In this document: positions 26,818-35,863 of the stretch, piece after piece | How positions within the stretch are numbered: position 1 is the stretch's first letter | Layout of the letters: every line of letters begins with the position of its first letter | Assembly (NCBI RefSeq): GCF_051466335.1 | Contig: NZ_CP195793.1 | Coordinates: 434,001 to 498,000, forward strand | Length of the DNA stretch: 64,000 bases | DNA from: Planctomicrobium sp051466335 | Lineage (GTDB): Bacteria > Planctomycetota > Planctomycetia > Planctomycetales > Planctomycetaceae | Direction: 5' to 3' | The notes under the pieces: model-generated | Databases searched by the model: none | Told to the model about the DNA's origin: nothing | The model's input: only the letters and a program-made list of their open reading frames with translations | Program-made: the position numbers and the translations under genes

Positions 26818-27828
26818 TTACTCGTGCGAGCTTCCTTCCTTGTGATCCCCATCTGGTCCTTCGATTGCCTTGCTTTCAGCATGCCCTGATTTTCCGAACA
26901 GTAATGAGGCGACGACTCCGGATGTCAGAATCAGAGCAATAATCCCCAGCGACACTCGATTATCCATCTTATACGTCTGGGACAACAGCATCTTGACCCC
27001 GACGAATAGCAGCAGAACGATCAGTGCGTATTTGAGGTATTCGAATTTGCCCATCATTCCAGCTAAGGCAAAGTACAGCGAACGAAGTCCGAGGATTGCA
27101 AAGATGTTCGATGTGAACACGATGAACGGGTCTTTCGTCACAGCGAAAACGGCTGGGATCGAATCAACAGCGAACATCACATCAGACGTCTCAATCAAAA
27201 CGAGCGCGACAAGCATGGGAGTCGCGTACCACTTCCCGTCTTTCTGCAGGAAAAAACGTCGTCCATTAAACTCTTTTGTCACCGGATAGAAGCGGCGGAA
27301 AATCTTCACCACGAAGTTGTTATCGGTGTCAATTTCTTCGTCGCCTCCGAACATCATTTTGATCGCCGTCGCAATCAACAAAATTCCGAAGACGTAGATG
27401 GTCCACTCAAAGTGATGCATCATCGCTGCACCACCCCAGATCATCAGACCACGCAGCACCGCTGCCCCGAGAATTCCCCAGAACAGCAACCGATGCTGAT
27501 GTTCTGCTGGGATACGAAACGCGGTAATGATCAGTGCGATCACAAAAATATTGTCGAGAGAAAGCGAATACTCGATGAGATACCCCGTGAGGTAGTCCGT
27601 CGCTGCACTCCATCCTGTCGTTTCCTTCCCATCGAAAGTGACGTGTGCCCCTTCGTAGAGGAAATAGACAACGACATTGAACAACAGCGATACGAAGACC
27701 CAGACCCCCGTCCAGAACAACGCAGACTTCACAGTGATCGCATGCGATTTACGATGAAGTACGTTTAAGTCGAGGTAAATCAGAAATGCAATAACACACA
27801 CAAACGCTGCGTAAATCGACGGAGACAT
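26818..27828 (-). CDS. TerC/Alx family integral membrane protein
   Basis: 336 residues with nine or so membrane segments. The TerC signatures are visible: SLDNIFVIALI in the first half and SDVMFAVDSIPAVFAVTKDPFIVFTSN in the second, each with the acidic residues proposed to bind metal. Members of this family (Alx, YceF/YkoY, MeeF/Y) export Mn2+ or help metallate secreted proteins; others are linked with tellurite resistance. The C-terminus is a charged, His-ending tail. Start ATG at 27828. The leader (27829-28020) can fold, with TCGGAG/CTCCGA close to the start, but I could not match the yybP-ykoY Mn2+ riboswitch. Confidence 0.92.
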   Translation of the reverse strand: MSPSIYAAFVCVIAFLIYLDLNVLHRKSHAITVKSALFWTGVWVFVSLLFNVVVYFLYEGAHVTFDGKETTGWSAATDYLTGYLIEYSLSLDNIFVIALIITAFRIPAEHQHRLLFWGILGAAVLRGLMIWGGAAMMHHFEWTIYVFGILLIATAIKMMFGGDEEIDTDNNFVVKIFRRFYPVTKEFNGRRFFLQKDGKWYATPMLVALVLIETSDVMFAVDSIPAVFAVTKDPFIVFTSNIFAILGLRSLYFALAGMMGKFEYLKYALIVLLLFVGVKMLLSQTYKMDNRVSLGIIALILTSGVVASLLFGKSGHAESKAIEGPDGDHKEGSSHE

Positions 27829-28431
27829 GAATCACTTCTCGAAAATCGTGGGTTGTCGGAGCAATACTCCGAGAAATAATGGCATTCCCTGACGGCATCA
27901 AACCAATCACGAAAAACTTCGCACATCACTCTCGAGTCATGCCGTCCGGACATGGTAAGGGAACAGAAAAGCATCAGGCAATCTCACCTTGCAGGATGAT
28001 TGCATGATTCTAAAAGGGAGCTGAGCAAACTCACTCAGGCTGATTGACTCCCCTCAGACAATCTGAAGTCCGCACTTTATATTAAAAACGAATGCACTCG
28101 CATCGCTATCTGCAACGGAATGCTGACTCAATTCGCCTCCAGCGGCATCCGCTGGAATCGAGAGCAAACGGTTTGCCCCGATTCGGAAGATCAGAATTTT
28201 CTCAACTTTCCCAGATTTTGGTAAAAACACTCTCGTCGCATCAACCTGAGCAATTCTGTCATCATCCATTCGCAGCAGACCACAACTACCCTCTATGATA
28301 GAGGTCAATTGTTCTGCGAAAGCGAAGTCACTGACGAGTCGTCTCTGAACTTCCGGGCAGAATCATTTCCTCTCCGCCAAATCGATCATTCCGGAACGCT
28401 GAGAGGCAGCATCAACGACATTGAGAACATC
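27829..28431. other. About 600 bp divergent intergenic region (terC and ribBA leaders)
   Basis: No supported gene. On the terC side (minus strand) are GACGGCAT/ATGCCGTC about 60 bases apart and a TCGGAG-tattg-CTCCGA hairpin just before the start codon. On the ribBA side there is a CCTCTA-TGA-TAGAGG palindrome at 28290-28304. I looked for an FMN riboswitch before ribBA and for a Mn riboswitch before terC and recognised neither. A minus-strand frame at 28054-28308 lacks support. Confidence 0.5.
28290..28304. promoter_or_regulatory. Palindrome upstream of ribBA
   Basis: CCTCTA-TGA-TAGAGG is a perfect 6-bp inverted repeat about 130 bases before the ribBA start. It may be an operator or part of the promoter region; no regulator is known. 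Confidence 0.3.
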
Positions 28432-29682
28432 ATGACGGACGAACCTGTCGCACAGGTAGAACTCAACACTCTTGAAGAAGCCATCCGACATCTTCAGGCT
28501 GGCAAGATGATTGTTGTGCTCGATGCTCAGGAGCGTGAGGACGAAGGGGACCTCGTCTGTGCGGCCGAAGCAGTCACTCCTGAGATGATCAACTTCATGC
28601 TCCGCAGGGGAGCAGGGGTCCTTTGTGCTCCGATGACTCAGGAAGTCGCTGACCGACTCCAGATTTCCCCCATCGTCGACCGAGATTCCAACACCTCGAT
28701 CCACCAGACGCCATTTCTGATTCCAGTTGATCACCGCGACAGCGGAACAGGAGTCAGTTCGCAAGCGCGCACGCTCACACTCCGTTCACTCGCCAATCCA
28801 GATAGCAAACCGAAAGATTTCGTGAAGCCGGGGCACATTTCCCCACTTCTCGCTCGTGAAGGGGGAGTCCTCCGACGAGCAGGCCACACGGAAGCGACAA
28901 TCGACCTGCTTCAGATGGCTGGACTGAAACCGGTCGGATGTCTGATCGAAGTCTGTAGTGAACGTGGCGACGGCATGGCAGACGCCACCGAGCTAAAAGA
29001 TCTCTGCAGAGAATACGATCTGCCGATCATCTCCATCGCGCAGATCATTCAACACCGCAGACTGAGCGAAAAGCTGATTCGCCGCGAGGCAGAAGTCGTC
29101 ATCCCGACCGAAGATTATGGCTCACCAACGTTCATTTCCTACAAGGTGACTCATGATGATCAGGAGCCACTGGCCATTGTTTGGGGCGATTTGAAATCAA
29201 ATCCCGCTCCACTCATCCGTATGCACTCATCTTGCTTTACCGGCGACATTCTCGGGTCACTACGATGCGACTGCGGGGACCAACTCCACATGGCGATGCA
29301 AATGATCGTCAACGAAGGAGCCGGTGCCGTCGTGTATCTGCCGCAGGAGGGGCGAGGGATTGGACTCGCAGCCAAGTTGAAAGCGTATCAATTGCAGGAT
29401 CAGGGTCTCGACACCGTCGAAGCCAATCATCGGCTCGGCTTCAAAGCAGATCTGCGTGATTACATGGTTGGCCTCCAGATTCTCAAAGATCTGGGCCTCT
29501 CGCAAATTCGCCTCCTCACGAACAACCCTAAGAAAACCGAAGCGTTTCAGCAGTGGGTCGATTTGAAGGTCGTCGAGCAGATTCCGATCGTTGCGGCACC
29601 ACACGAGAAGCGATCCAAGTACATGGACACTAAGCGAACGAAGATGGGGCACATTCTCCCACCCTCTTCTCCCGCGCAGTAA
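28432..29682 (+). CDS. ribBA: Bifunctional DHBP synthase / GTP cyclohydrolase II
   Basis: 416 residues. The N-terminal half (about 10-205) is 3,4-dihydroxy-2-butanone 4-phosphate synthase, with EREDEGDLVCAAE and the GHTEATIDL histidine region. The C-terminal half (about 210-405) is GTP cyclohydrolase II, with zinc ligands C268, C279 and C281 in the canonical spacing and the QEGRGIGLAAKLKAY motif. Both domains look intact, so the protein can supply both precursors of riboflavin. The frame is open from 28309, but conserved sequence starts at the ATG at 28432. No other rib genes are near. Confidence 0.95.
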   Translation: MTDEPVAQVELNTLEEAIRHLQAGKMIVVLDAQEREDEGDLVCAAEAVTPEMINFMLRRGAGVLCAPMTQEVADRLQISPIVDRDSNTSIHQTPFLIPVDHRDSGTGVSSQARTLTLRSLANPDSKPKDFVKPGHISPLLAREGGVLRRAGHTEATIDLLQMAGLKPVGCLIEVCSERGDGMADATELKDLCREYDLPIISIAQIIQHRRLSEKLIRREAEVVIPTEDYGSPTFISYKVTHDDQEPLAIVWGDLKSNPAPLIRMHSSCFTGDILGSLRCDCGDQLHMAMQMIVNEGAGAVVYLPQEGRGIGLAAKLKAYQLQDQGLDTVEANHRLGFKADLRDYMVGLQILKDLGLSQIRLLTNNPKKTEAFQQWVDLKVVEQIPIVAAPHEKRSKYMDTKRTKMGHILPPSSPAQ

Positions 29683-29820
29683 CATCCGGGCTGTGTCTGG
29701 CGAAAAACTGATGGATCGCAAGAATCCTTGATCCGGTGACATTGTTTCCGCGTTATCATGCGGTCATTCCGACGTTGGAACCAGGTCCACATTCGCGTTT
29801 TTGTCACTGGAGTCTCCTCA

Positions 29821-30447
29821 ATGAAAGCCTCACTTCTCACTCTGGTATCATGTTATCTGGTTCTTGCGATGTCGATGAACGCGGTCGCGCAGGAGTCGGA
29901 AGAGCCGACGTCCGGGGAGCCCATCCCTGTCCAGAAGACCATTCAGGAGTCGACTGAGACGATTGTCGAGAGTTCTGAGAAAGCGATTGAATCATCCCGC
30001 GATCAACTCCAGACGATCCAGTCGGAAGTGGACAAAAATGAAACAGCGAAGGAAGTCTCTGCTGGCATCCTGAAGCCGATTTACCTGCTTGCGGAGAAAC
30101 TCTCTTTTTCCGCGTTTCACTGGTTGGCTTTCGCGTTGATGTTCGCCGGAGTTGTTGGTTTCGCGTTGCAGCTTGTCTTTACAAAACTGTGGCTACTGAC
30201 TCGCCTCAGCTTGAGCCTGAGCGAACTTCTTTCTGATGCGATGGGACTGGTCATCAGTTCTGTGGGACTGGTCTTAACAACCCAGGCTGCTGCTGAGAAC
30301 TCTCAATTCACACAGAGCCCTGCAGCAGTAATTTCAGCGTCTTTACTGGGACTGTTTGTCGGCTGGATTCACTACCGCTGGGGACAGGCTCAGGAATTTG
30401 ACGCTGCGACTGGTCGTTCAAAAGCCAGAACGGGCAAAGCAAGATAG
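29821..30447 (+). CDS. Small exported membrane protein of unknown function
   Basis: 208 residues. A signal peptide ends near NAVAQE. A charged helical segment (about 25-80) follows, then three hydrophobic helices (about 97-118, 135-155 and 168-188) and a basic C-terminal tail. I do not recognise the family. ATG at 29821 is chosen because it starts the signal peptide; the frame is open from 29758. It lies 138 bases after ribBA on the same strand and ends before a hairpin shared with the convergent kinase gene. Confidence 0.7.
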   Translation: MKASLLTLVSCYLVLAMSMNAVAQESEEPTSGEPIPVQKTIQESTETIVESSEKAIESSRDQLQTIQSEVDKNETAKEVSAGILKPIYLLAEKLSFSAFHWLAFALMFAGVVGFALQLVFTKLWLLTRLSLSLSELLSDAMGLVISSVGLVLTTQAAAENSQFTQSPAAVISASLLGLFVGWIHYRWGQAQEFDAATGRSKARTGKAR

Positions 30448-30464
30448 CCTCAGAAAGACAGCGA

Positions 30465-30507
30465 GAGCTGAAAACTTGAAGCCGCATTTGGGCTCAAGTT
30501 TCAGCTC
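30465..30507. terminator. Long hairpin between convergent genes
   Basis: GAGCTGAAAACTTGAAGCC pairs with GGCTCAAGTTTCAGCTC with two single-A bulges, about 17 bp of stem. It lies between the stop at 30447 (+) and the stop at 30528 (-). There is no long T-run, so termination is likely but not certain. Confidence 0.6.
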
Positions 30508-30527
30508 AACAAGGGGGCAACGTTTGC

Positions 30528-32429
30528 TCACGGAAACTGATCCGCGGTGACAATCGTGTTCGACAGATGATCAACTTGTGAAACGCGAGGAAGATGATCC
30601 TTGTCGCTGATTCCGGTCCACCAGTTGAATCCATCTTCTTGACTCCAAGGCTGGACTGGAACGATGGTCGACAACTCTTCGAGTAGCTGTTGCACCGACT
30701 CATGACGTTCAGCAGGGAGCTTGCGTAAACACTTCATGACCAGCTCTTCAAGCTGCGGAGCAATGCTGACATTGAGCTTCTCGGTCGGCTTCAATGGAGT
30801 CGACCGGACATGTTGGTGCAGAACGTCAATGACGGTCGAACCGGTAAAAACCGGCGAGCCAGTCAACAGGAAATAGGCCACTGCACCGATCGAGTAGAGA
30901 TCGCTGCGAACACAGATGTCTTCTTTTCCTTGTGCAGCTTCGGGCGACATGTAGAGCGGAGTGCCAACCACTGCTCTGGAATTGCCAGAGTCACCGGGAG
31001 TCATTGATTTGGCGTCAATCACCAGGCCGAAGTCGAGAACAGTAATGTGATCTGGCCAGTTCGTCCGTTTGGACAACATGATGTTCTCTGGCTTAATATC
31101 ACGATGAATTAGCTGCATCTGGTGAGCTTCAGCGATCGAACTGCAGATCTGCTTTAACAGCACCAACACCCGTCCATCACACATCGGCCCTCCCGTTTTG
31201 ACGATCTCAGCGAGTGTCATTCCTTCGACGAGCTCCATCGCATAATAGAAGAGATCATCCGGGGTGCGGCCGTAATCAAAAATGGAAACCGTATTTGGGT
31301 GTCGAAGTGTTGAGGTCAATTGCACTTCGCGTTCGAACTGAGCAATCGAATTCTGGTTGGTGCGATCGGCAAGCAGGATTTTAATTGCTGCGGGCCGCCG
31401 CATCCGGATGTGCAGAGCCTTGTAGATCGCCCCCATGCTGCTTTCCCGCAGCCGTTCTTCAATGACGTAGTTCCCGAATTGCCTCCCCGGGGCAACGGAT
31501 TGGTGACGCCGGACCTCGATCTGATTCAACATCTCATTCTGTAATCGCTGAATCAAACTCACAGGGTGTGAAAGATTCCCTGAGAGTTCCCGAATCGCAC
31601 TGTCGACGGACTGAGCAACATCCATTAGAACGAATTTTGAGTTGATCGCATGGAGGTCAACGAGTCGAGTTACTCCATCGGGGGATTGCCTCAACATGTC
31701 CATCAGCAGTGCAGAGCAGGCTGTCGGAAATGAACGGGATACCGTCCCGTCGGTGCCCACAAGGAGTTGCTCCGGAGAATCATGGTGCTGAAGGACTCTC
31801 AAGGCCAGATGTTCTGAGAAGCCCCAAGTCAGCAGCGTTTTCGCTGTTAACTCGCAATGCGTCCAGCCGAAGGTCAACTGTTCAAAACCGACAAGAGAAT
31901 CAAATTCTCGGGACTTGAGGTACCTTTGGTATTTATCACGATAGCGGACAGTCAGGCTCGGCAGCAGAATGTCCTGCAACATCGCGGCAGTGTAGGCCAA
32001 TGTCTGATCCATCCCCATGACCTTGGCGACTTCACGTGCGAAAATTGATCGCTCGACGGTCTCTCTGCGAAAATCCGCGGTCGGAAGAAGCATCGATTCC
32101 ACTTGACTCATCGCATTTGATAGTGCGCTGGTCAGAAGAATGGTCGTACTGGATGGAATCCCCAAGAGTGTGATCGCCTGAGTGACAGAATCGACCTTGT
32201 GGCGGAGGCCTCGCACGCAGGAATTGACATTGCGCAGAAGCTCCGTCGTCAGAGCGGGTTCACAGTCCACAATGATTGCGAGCTCACGGATTTTCACATC
32301 CGGCTGCCGCGCTTTCACTGAAAAATCGATCACCGATTGAGGAGGCATGGGAAGTTGGGATTCCCCCTCCCAATGCAACTCCCTGAGTCGCTGCAACAGT
32401 TCAGTTTCATGTGGAGTGAGAGTGATCAT
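30528..32429 (-). CDS. HDOD domain fused to a Ser/Thr protein kinase
   Basis: 633 residues from the ATG at 32429; a TTG at 32471 would add 14. The N-terminal HDOD domain (about 10-215) shows LPMPPQSVIDF and LLRNVNS. The C-terminal kinase (about 318-590) keeps LIHRDIKPENIML (catalytic D443), LDFGLVI (D466) and the MSPEAAQG activation end; the VAIK-like lysine is in AAIKILL. The glycine loop is weakened: LRESSMGAIYKA has only the last glycine of the usual GxGxxG. HDOD proteins often act with c-di-GMP or phosphorylation signalling. It lies 68 bases after the HDOD-GGDEF gene (26 from the TTG start) and is likely cotranscribed. Confidence 0.9.
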   Translation of the reverse strand: MITLTPHETELLQRLRELHWEGESQLPMPPQSVIDFSVKARQPDVKIRELAIIVDCEPALTTELLRNVNSCVRGLRHKVDSVTQAITLLGIPSSTTILLTSALSNAMSQVESMLLPTADFRRETVERSIFAREVAKVMGMDQTLAYTAAMLQDILLPSLTVRYRDKYQRYLKSREFDSLVGFEQLTFGWTHCELTAKTLLTWGFSEHLALRVLQHHDSPEQLLVGTDGTVSRSFPTACSALLMDMLRQSPDGVTRLVDLHAINSKFVLMDVAQSVDSAIRELSGNLSHPVSLIQRLQNEMLNQIEVRRHQSVAPGRQFGNYVIEERLRESSMGAIYKALHIRMRRPAAIKILLADRTNQNSIAQFEREVQLTSTLRHPNTVSIFDYGRTPDDLFYYAMELVEGMTLAEIVKTGGPMCDGRVLVLLKQICSSIAEAHQMQLIHRDIKPENIMLSKRTNWPDHITVLDFGLVIDAKSMTPGDSGNSRAVVGTPLYMSPEAAQGKEDICVRSDLYSIGAVAYFLLTGSPVFTGSTVIDVLHQHVRSTPLKPTEKLNVSIAPQLEELVMKCLRKLPAERHESVQQLLEELSTIVPVQPWSQEDGFNWWTGISDKDHLPRVSQVDHLSNTIVTADQFP

Positions 32430-32497
32430 TTTTGAAGTGGCAACAGGACCTACAGAACTCTTGGAGTTCAAGAAACTTCAACATCGACTCAGCTCGC

Positions 32498-34087
32498 CTA
32501 CGATATCAGCTCGATTGCAATCGGCTCCGTCCCGAACTCCGAGGGATTCATTGCCCGACACAATTCGGTCAGTATGGTCACCCGATTTCTTCCATTTCTC
32601 TTGGAGAGATACATCGCCGAGTCCGCAGTTTCGAGAATCTGATCAATGACTTGATCATGCCCCCCTTCGGGATAACACAGGATTGCCCCAACACTTGCGG
32701 TAACTCGAAGGTTGACGTCGCCGAATTGGATTTCTAGTGCCTCAATCGCTGCTCGGATTCTCTCCGCCTGCGATGAGATTTCCGATGTGTTGGACGTTGT
32801 TGAGATCACCACAAACTCTTCTCCTCCATATCGGGTGGCGACCTCTTTTTCTCGAATGCAGTTCTTCAACATTTGGGCCACAGCAGTGATGACTCGATCT
32901 CCAGCGAGGTGACCAAGCTTGTCGTTCACGCTTTTAAAATGATCGATATCCAGGAAGAGAACCCCAACCGGACCGTTGATATCGCGAGCGTGTCGAACTC
33001 GCTCCCTGAGTGCCTGCAGTAGATACGAACGGTTCGGCAGACCGCTCAAGGCATCAACCATGGATGACTGCGTTAACTCAACGATGCGTCTCTTCAGACG
33101 GCTGTTCTCCTCGACAATTTCCTGCGTGTTCGGATCACCTGCCCACTCAATTGAATTCGTCGCAAGTCCTGACACAAGGAGTGCCAATTGCGACATCGCC
33201 TGTGACAACAATTCCACAGGCGTCCCCACCTTGGACATATCGAGATTGAAAAGGTGGCTGTGATGATCGAGTTCCATGCGAACGCGTTCGACAAGATCAT
33301 TCACCTGTTGTTCAGAAGCTCCCAGTCTGAACTCGGCCAGCTCATAGACTTCTGCAATTGCCAATCCCTGAAGTTCACCCGAAAAGAACTCAGCGATCCC
33401 GTTTGCGATTTGGAGCAGATCTCTCAGTTCCAAATCTGCATCTGCCCGAGTTGAACAGATCTGATCGACGGTGTCATTCAGGCCTTCAACTGCGTCGAGA
33501 CAACGCTCGGGCAACTTCCATTCCCGAAGTAAATGCATTGTCACTTGCTGAGAAGTGACGCTGCCAAAACTCGCTTCGATTCGATCAAGATTGGCCTTTT
33601 CCTCTTTGGCGCGAAGCATGCTCGCCACGAAGCGGTGGCTGTCTGTATGCAGCAGTGCAAGTCGTCCGATCCGCGCCAGAACGGCAACAGTGAAGGCCTC
33701 GGAAGGATCGATCTTGGAATGGGTTTCGGCGACGATGCTCGCAGCACACCCTCTTACCAACGATTGAAACCAGAACTGGGAGAAGTATTCGGCGTGCTCA
33801 CCACGCGACAGACTGGCCTCAGCGATCGAGAAGCTGAGAGCCAAAGCCATCGCAGCACGCTTCCCAATGATCATCACAGCACGGTTGAGTTCGCTCACCG
33901 GGCGTTTGAGTCCAAATAGCGACGTGTTCGCAGCTTTCAGAATCTTACCCGAAAGCGCCGGATCAGATTGAAGCGTCTCGACAATTCGAGAGACCTCGAC
34001 CTGTTCGTCAGCGAACAAGTTGAGGAGTTGAATTGCGACCGTCGGTAGTGATGGCAATTGCGCCAGGCGTCGGATAGTGCTGTCCAT
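32498..34087 (-). CDS. HDOD domain fused to a GGDEF diguanylate cyclase
   Basis: 529 residues. The HDOD domain occupies about 1-260 (LPSLPTVAIQLLNL, SLFGLKRPVSELNRAV). A short linker leads to a GGDEF domain (about 345-510) with LFLDIDHFKSVNDKLGH (metal and substrate site) and an intact GGEEF active loop at about 420-424, so c-di-GMP synthesis is expected. The inhibitory I-site position reads RxxE instead of RxxD, which may weaken product inhibition. It is divergent from the flagellar operon that starts 485 bases away, consistent with a role in motility control (inference). Confidence 0.92.
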   Translation of the reverse strand: MDSTIRRLAQLPSLPTVAIQLLNLFADEQVEVSRIVETLQSDPALSGKILKAANTSLFGLKRPVSELNRAVMIIGKRAAMALALSFSIAEASLSRGEHAEYFSQFWFQSLVRGCAASIVAETHSKIDPSEAFTVAVLARIGRLALLHTDSHRFVASMLRAKEEKANLDRIEASFGSVTSQQVTMHLLREWKLPERCLDAVEGLNDTVDQICSTRADADLELRDLLQIANGIAEFFSGELQGLAIAEVYELAEFRLGASEQQVNDLVERVRMELDHHSHLFNLDMSKVGTPVELLSQAMSQLALLVSGLATNSIEWAGDPNTQEIVEENSRLKRRIVELTQSSMVDALSGLPNRSYLLQALRERVRHARDINGPVGVLFLDIDHFKSVNDKLGHLAGDRVITAVAQMLKNCIREKEVATRYGGEEFVVISTTSNTSEISSQAERIRAAIEALEIQFGDVNLRVTASVGAILCYPEGGHDQVIDQILETADSAMYLSKRNGRNRVTILTELCRAMNPSEFGTEPIAIELIS

Positions 34088-34572
34088 TCGTTTCTTCCCG
34101 GCGGCTGTAATCGATTATACAGTAACCTGTTAAGACAGATAAAGTCATCGCTGTGACTTCGAATGCGGACCACTTGTGGCTGGATCCAAGGAGCGCTCCC
34201 GGAAAATCAGCAAAAAGCGCCAACGGGCGATTTTCAGGGACCGGCGTTTCCCCAGTCCCCGCCGTCAAATACCCCGGCACTTCTCCCAATACTTAGGTTA
34301 AATCTCCAGACAATGCTGAGTGTTTGCCCGCAAAGAGGCAAAAAAAACACAATCGTCCATCAACGACTGCCAATAAGTCAGAATGCGACACCTTTAGTTA
34401 CGGCAACGCACGAAATTTGGGTAAAAAAGAAAAGATCGCCGAGTAGCGATGAAGATATTTCTGTGTTTTCTTCTTGTTTTGCAGGAAAGAACTTTAGCGG
34501 ATTGTGCCGATTCCTCCATCACAGCCGACCATTATCCATAAAGTGAACTTGCAGGTTTTCTGGGTTAGTGAC
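34088..34572. other. 485-bp divergent region upstream of the flagellar operon
   Basis: No gene seen. It should contain the promoters for flgB (+) and the HDOD-GGDEF gene (-). A hairpin-forming segment lies at 34202-34235 (GAAAAT/ATTTTC outside, CGCC/GGCG inside). A TAAA plus GCCGAGTA pair at 34422-34445 resembles a flagellar sigma-28 site, but the spacing is about 12 instead of 15. No sigma-54 site was found. Confidence 0.5.
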
Positions 34573-34926
34573 ATGTTCCCAATCCCCCCACAACTCAGTT
34601 CCATACATCAACTCATGAATGCTGCCGAACTCCGCCAGCAGGTCATCAGCCAGAATCTGGCAAATGTGAACACGCCGGGATACCAGCGACTGGATGTTGA
34701 ATTTGAAGAGATATACGCCCAACACCTCAAAGAAGGGGGAGAGATGGGAACCTCAACCATCGCCCCCCGCGTCTTTCAGGAAGAAGGCCTGAACACACGG
34801 CACGACGGCAATAACGTTGATGTTGATCGCGAAATTGGACAGCTCAACAGGAATGCAATGTTGTTCCAGACATATTCACAAATTGTTGCCAGCCAGTTTG
34901 ATCTGATGAGAAGAGCAATCAGATAA
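34573..34926 (+). CDS. flgB: Flagellar basal-body rod protein FlgB
   Basis: 117 residues, near the usual 120-135. The N-terminal heptad region has the flagellar rod motif RQQVISQNLANVNTPGYQR, shared by rod and hook proteins, and the C-terminus returns to the coiled-coil helix (MLFQTYSQIVASQFDLMRRAI). FlgB forms the proximal rod outside the inner membrane and is exported without a cleaved signal. The frame is open from 34504 but conserved sequence begins with MFPIPPQ at 34573. First gene of the operon. Confidence 0.93.
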   Translation: MFPIPPQLSSIHQLMNAAELRQQVISQNLANVNTPGYQRLDVEFEEIYAQHLKEGGEMGTSTIAPRVFQEEGLNTRHDGNNVDVDREIGQLNRNAMLFQTYSQIVASQFDLMRRAIR

Positions 34927-34994
34927 CAACATGAAATTTTGAAACCTGAGGTCATCGCTAATCTCCCTGTAACTGATTGAAATGGCAGACTCCA

Positions 34995-35453
34995 ATGGGC
35001 ATGGGTCAACTTTTTTCTTCCACGATGATCTCTGGATCAGGGCTCACCGCCGAGAGATTGCGGATGGAAGTGGCTGCAAACAACATCGCAAATGCACATT
35101 CCACCTCGTCCGCCGCTGGAGGCGCTTACCGTCGGCAACAGGTGGTCTTCGCTGAAGCGATTCAGGATTTTCTTCCGGGCCAGACAGCTTCCCCCAATCA
35201 AATTTCCCCAACGCTGAATGGCGTTGAAGTGCTGAGTGTTGAGAAAGACCCCAGCGAGCTGCCGAAGGTCTACAACCCTGGACACCCCGATGCAGGCGCA
35301 GATGGGTTTGTCGAAATGCCCAACGTGAAATTGTCGACAGAGATGGTCGACCTGATGACGGCGAATCGGGCCTATGAAGCGAATCTGAAGTCGTTGCAGA
35401 CGTTTCGTCAGATGGCCGAACAGGCGCTTTCTTTGATGAGGTCTAACGGCTGA
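34995..35453 (+). CDS. flgC: Flagellar basal-body rod protein FlgC
   Basis: About 152 residues. The rod-protein N-terminus (SGSGLTAERLRMEVAANNIANAHST) and the C-terminal segment EMVDLMTANRAYEANLKSLQT are both typical of FlgC. It is a proximal rod subunit exported by the flagellar type III system. Start ATG at 34995 fits the family better than the upstream TTG at 34977; ATG at 35001 is a further option. The stop overlaps the fliE start by one base (TGATG). Confidence 0.93.
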   Translation: MGMGQLFSSTMISGSGLTAERLRMEVAANNIANAHSTSSAAGGAYRRQQVVFAEAIQDFLPGQTASPNQISPTLNGVEVLSVEKDPSELPKVYNPGHPDAGADGFVEMPNVKLSTEMVDLMTANRAYEANLKSLQTFRQMAEQALSLMRSNG

Positions 35454-35785
35454 TGTCAGTCTACCTGAACCCGAATAATCTGACCCCGAACGTCAGTCAT
35501 TCATCACCGATTGCACCGGCAGGGTATTCGCCAGGAGTGGGCGCGGCTCCGCAATCGAAGTCGGGAGTTCCGTTCAATCAGCTCATGATGGAAGTCCTTC
35601 AGGAGGTTGATCAGCCTCAACAAACAGCGACGAACGACATGAACAAGCTGCTGAAGGGTGAAGTGAACAACATTCATGAAGTGGCCATCAATGCAGCCAA
35701 AGCGGACATCGCTTTTCGGATGGTCATGGAAGTTCGCGACAAGTTGATCTCCGCTTATCAGGATGTCATGCGCATGCAGATTTAA
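35453..35785 (+). CDS. fliE: Flagellar hook-basal body protein FliE
   Basis: 110 residues. The Pro-rich N-terminus is followed by the FliE core with PFNQLMMEVLQEVDQPQ, EVNNIHEVAINAAKADIAFRM and the C-terminal VRDKLISAYQDVMRMQI. FliE joins the MS ring to the rod. Translationally coupled to flgC. Confidence 0.93.
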   Translation: MSVYLNPNNLTPNVSHSSPIAPAGYSPGVGAAPQSKSGVPFNQLMMEVLQEVDQPQQTATNDMNKLLKGEVNNIHEVAINAAKADIAFRMVMEVRDKLISAYQDVMRMQI

Positions 35786-35863
35786 GTGAAAACACAGCCG
35801 CTGAGATACCCCCCCATGCCAATGTCGTTGCGATTGAAGCACGTGATTCGATAGGTGAGTCCT

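Noticed and set aside
27829..28020. yybP-ykoY manganese riboswitch upstream of terC
   Set aside because: Hairpins exist, but the conserved loop sequences of that riboswitch were not found.
28054..28308. Minus-strand 84-codon frame between terC and ribBA
   Set aside because: Sequence is also the ribBA leader region, no ribosome site, no family resemblance.
28030..28431. FMN riboswitch upstream of ribBA
   Set aside because: None of the conserved FMN-element blocks could be found by eye.
34422..34445. Sigma-28-like promoter TAAA...GCCGAGTA upstream of flgB
   Set aside because: Spacer is about 12 bases, 3 short of the consensus, and the region is A-rich; match may be chance.
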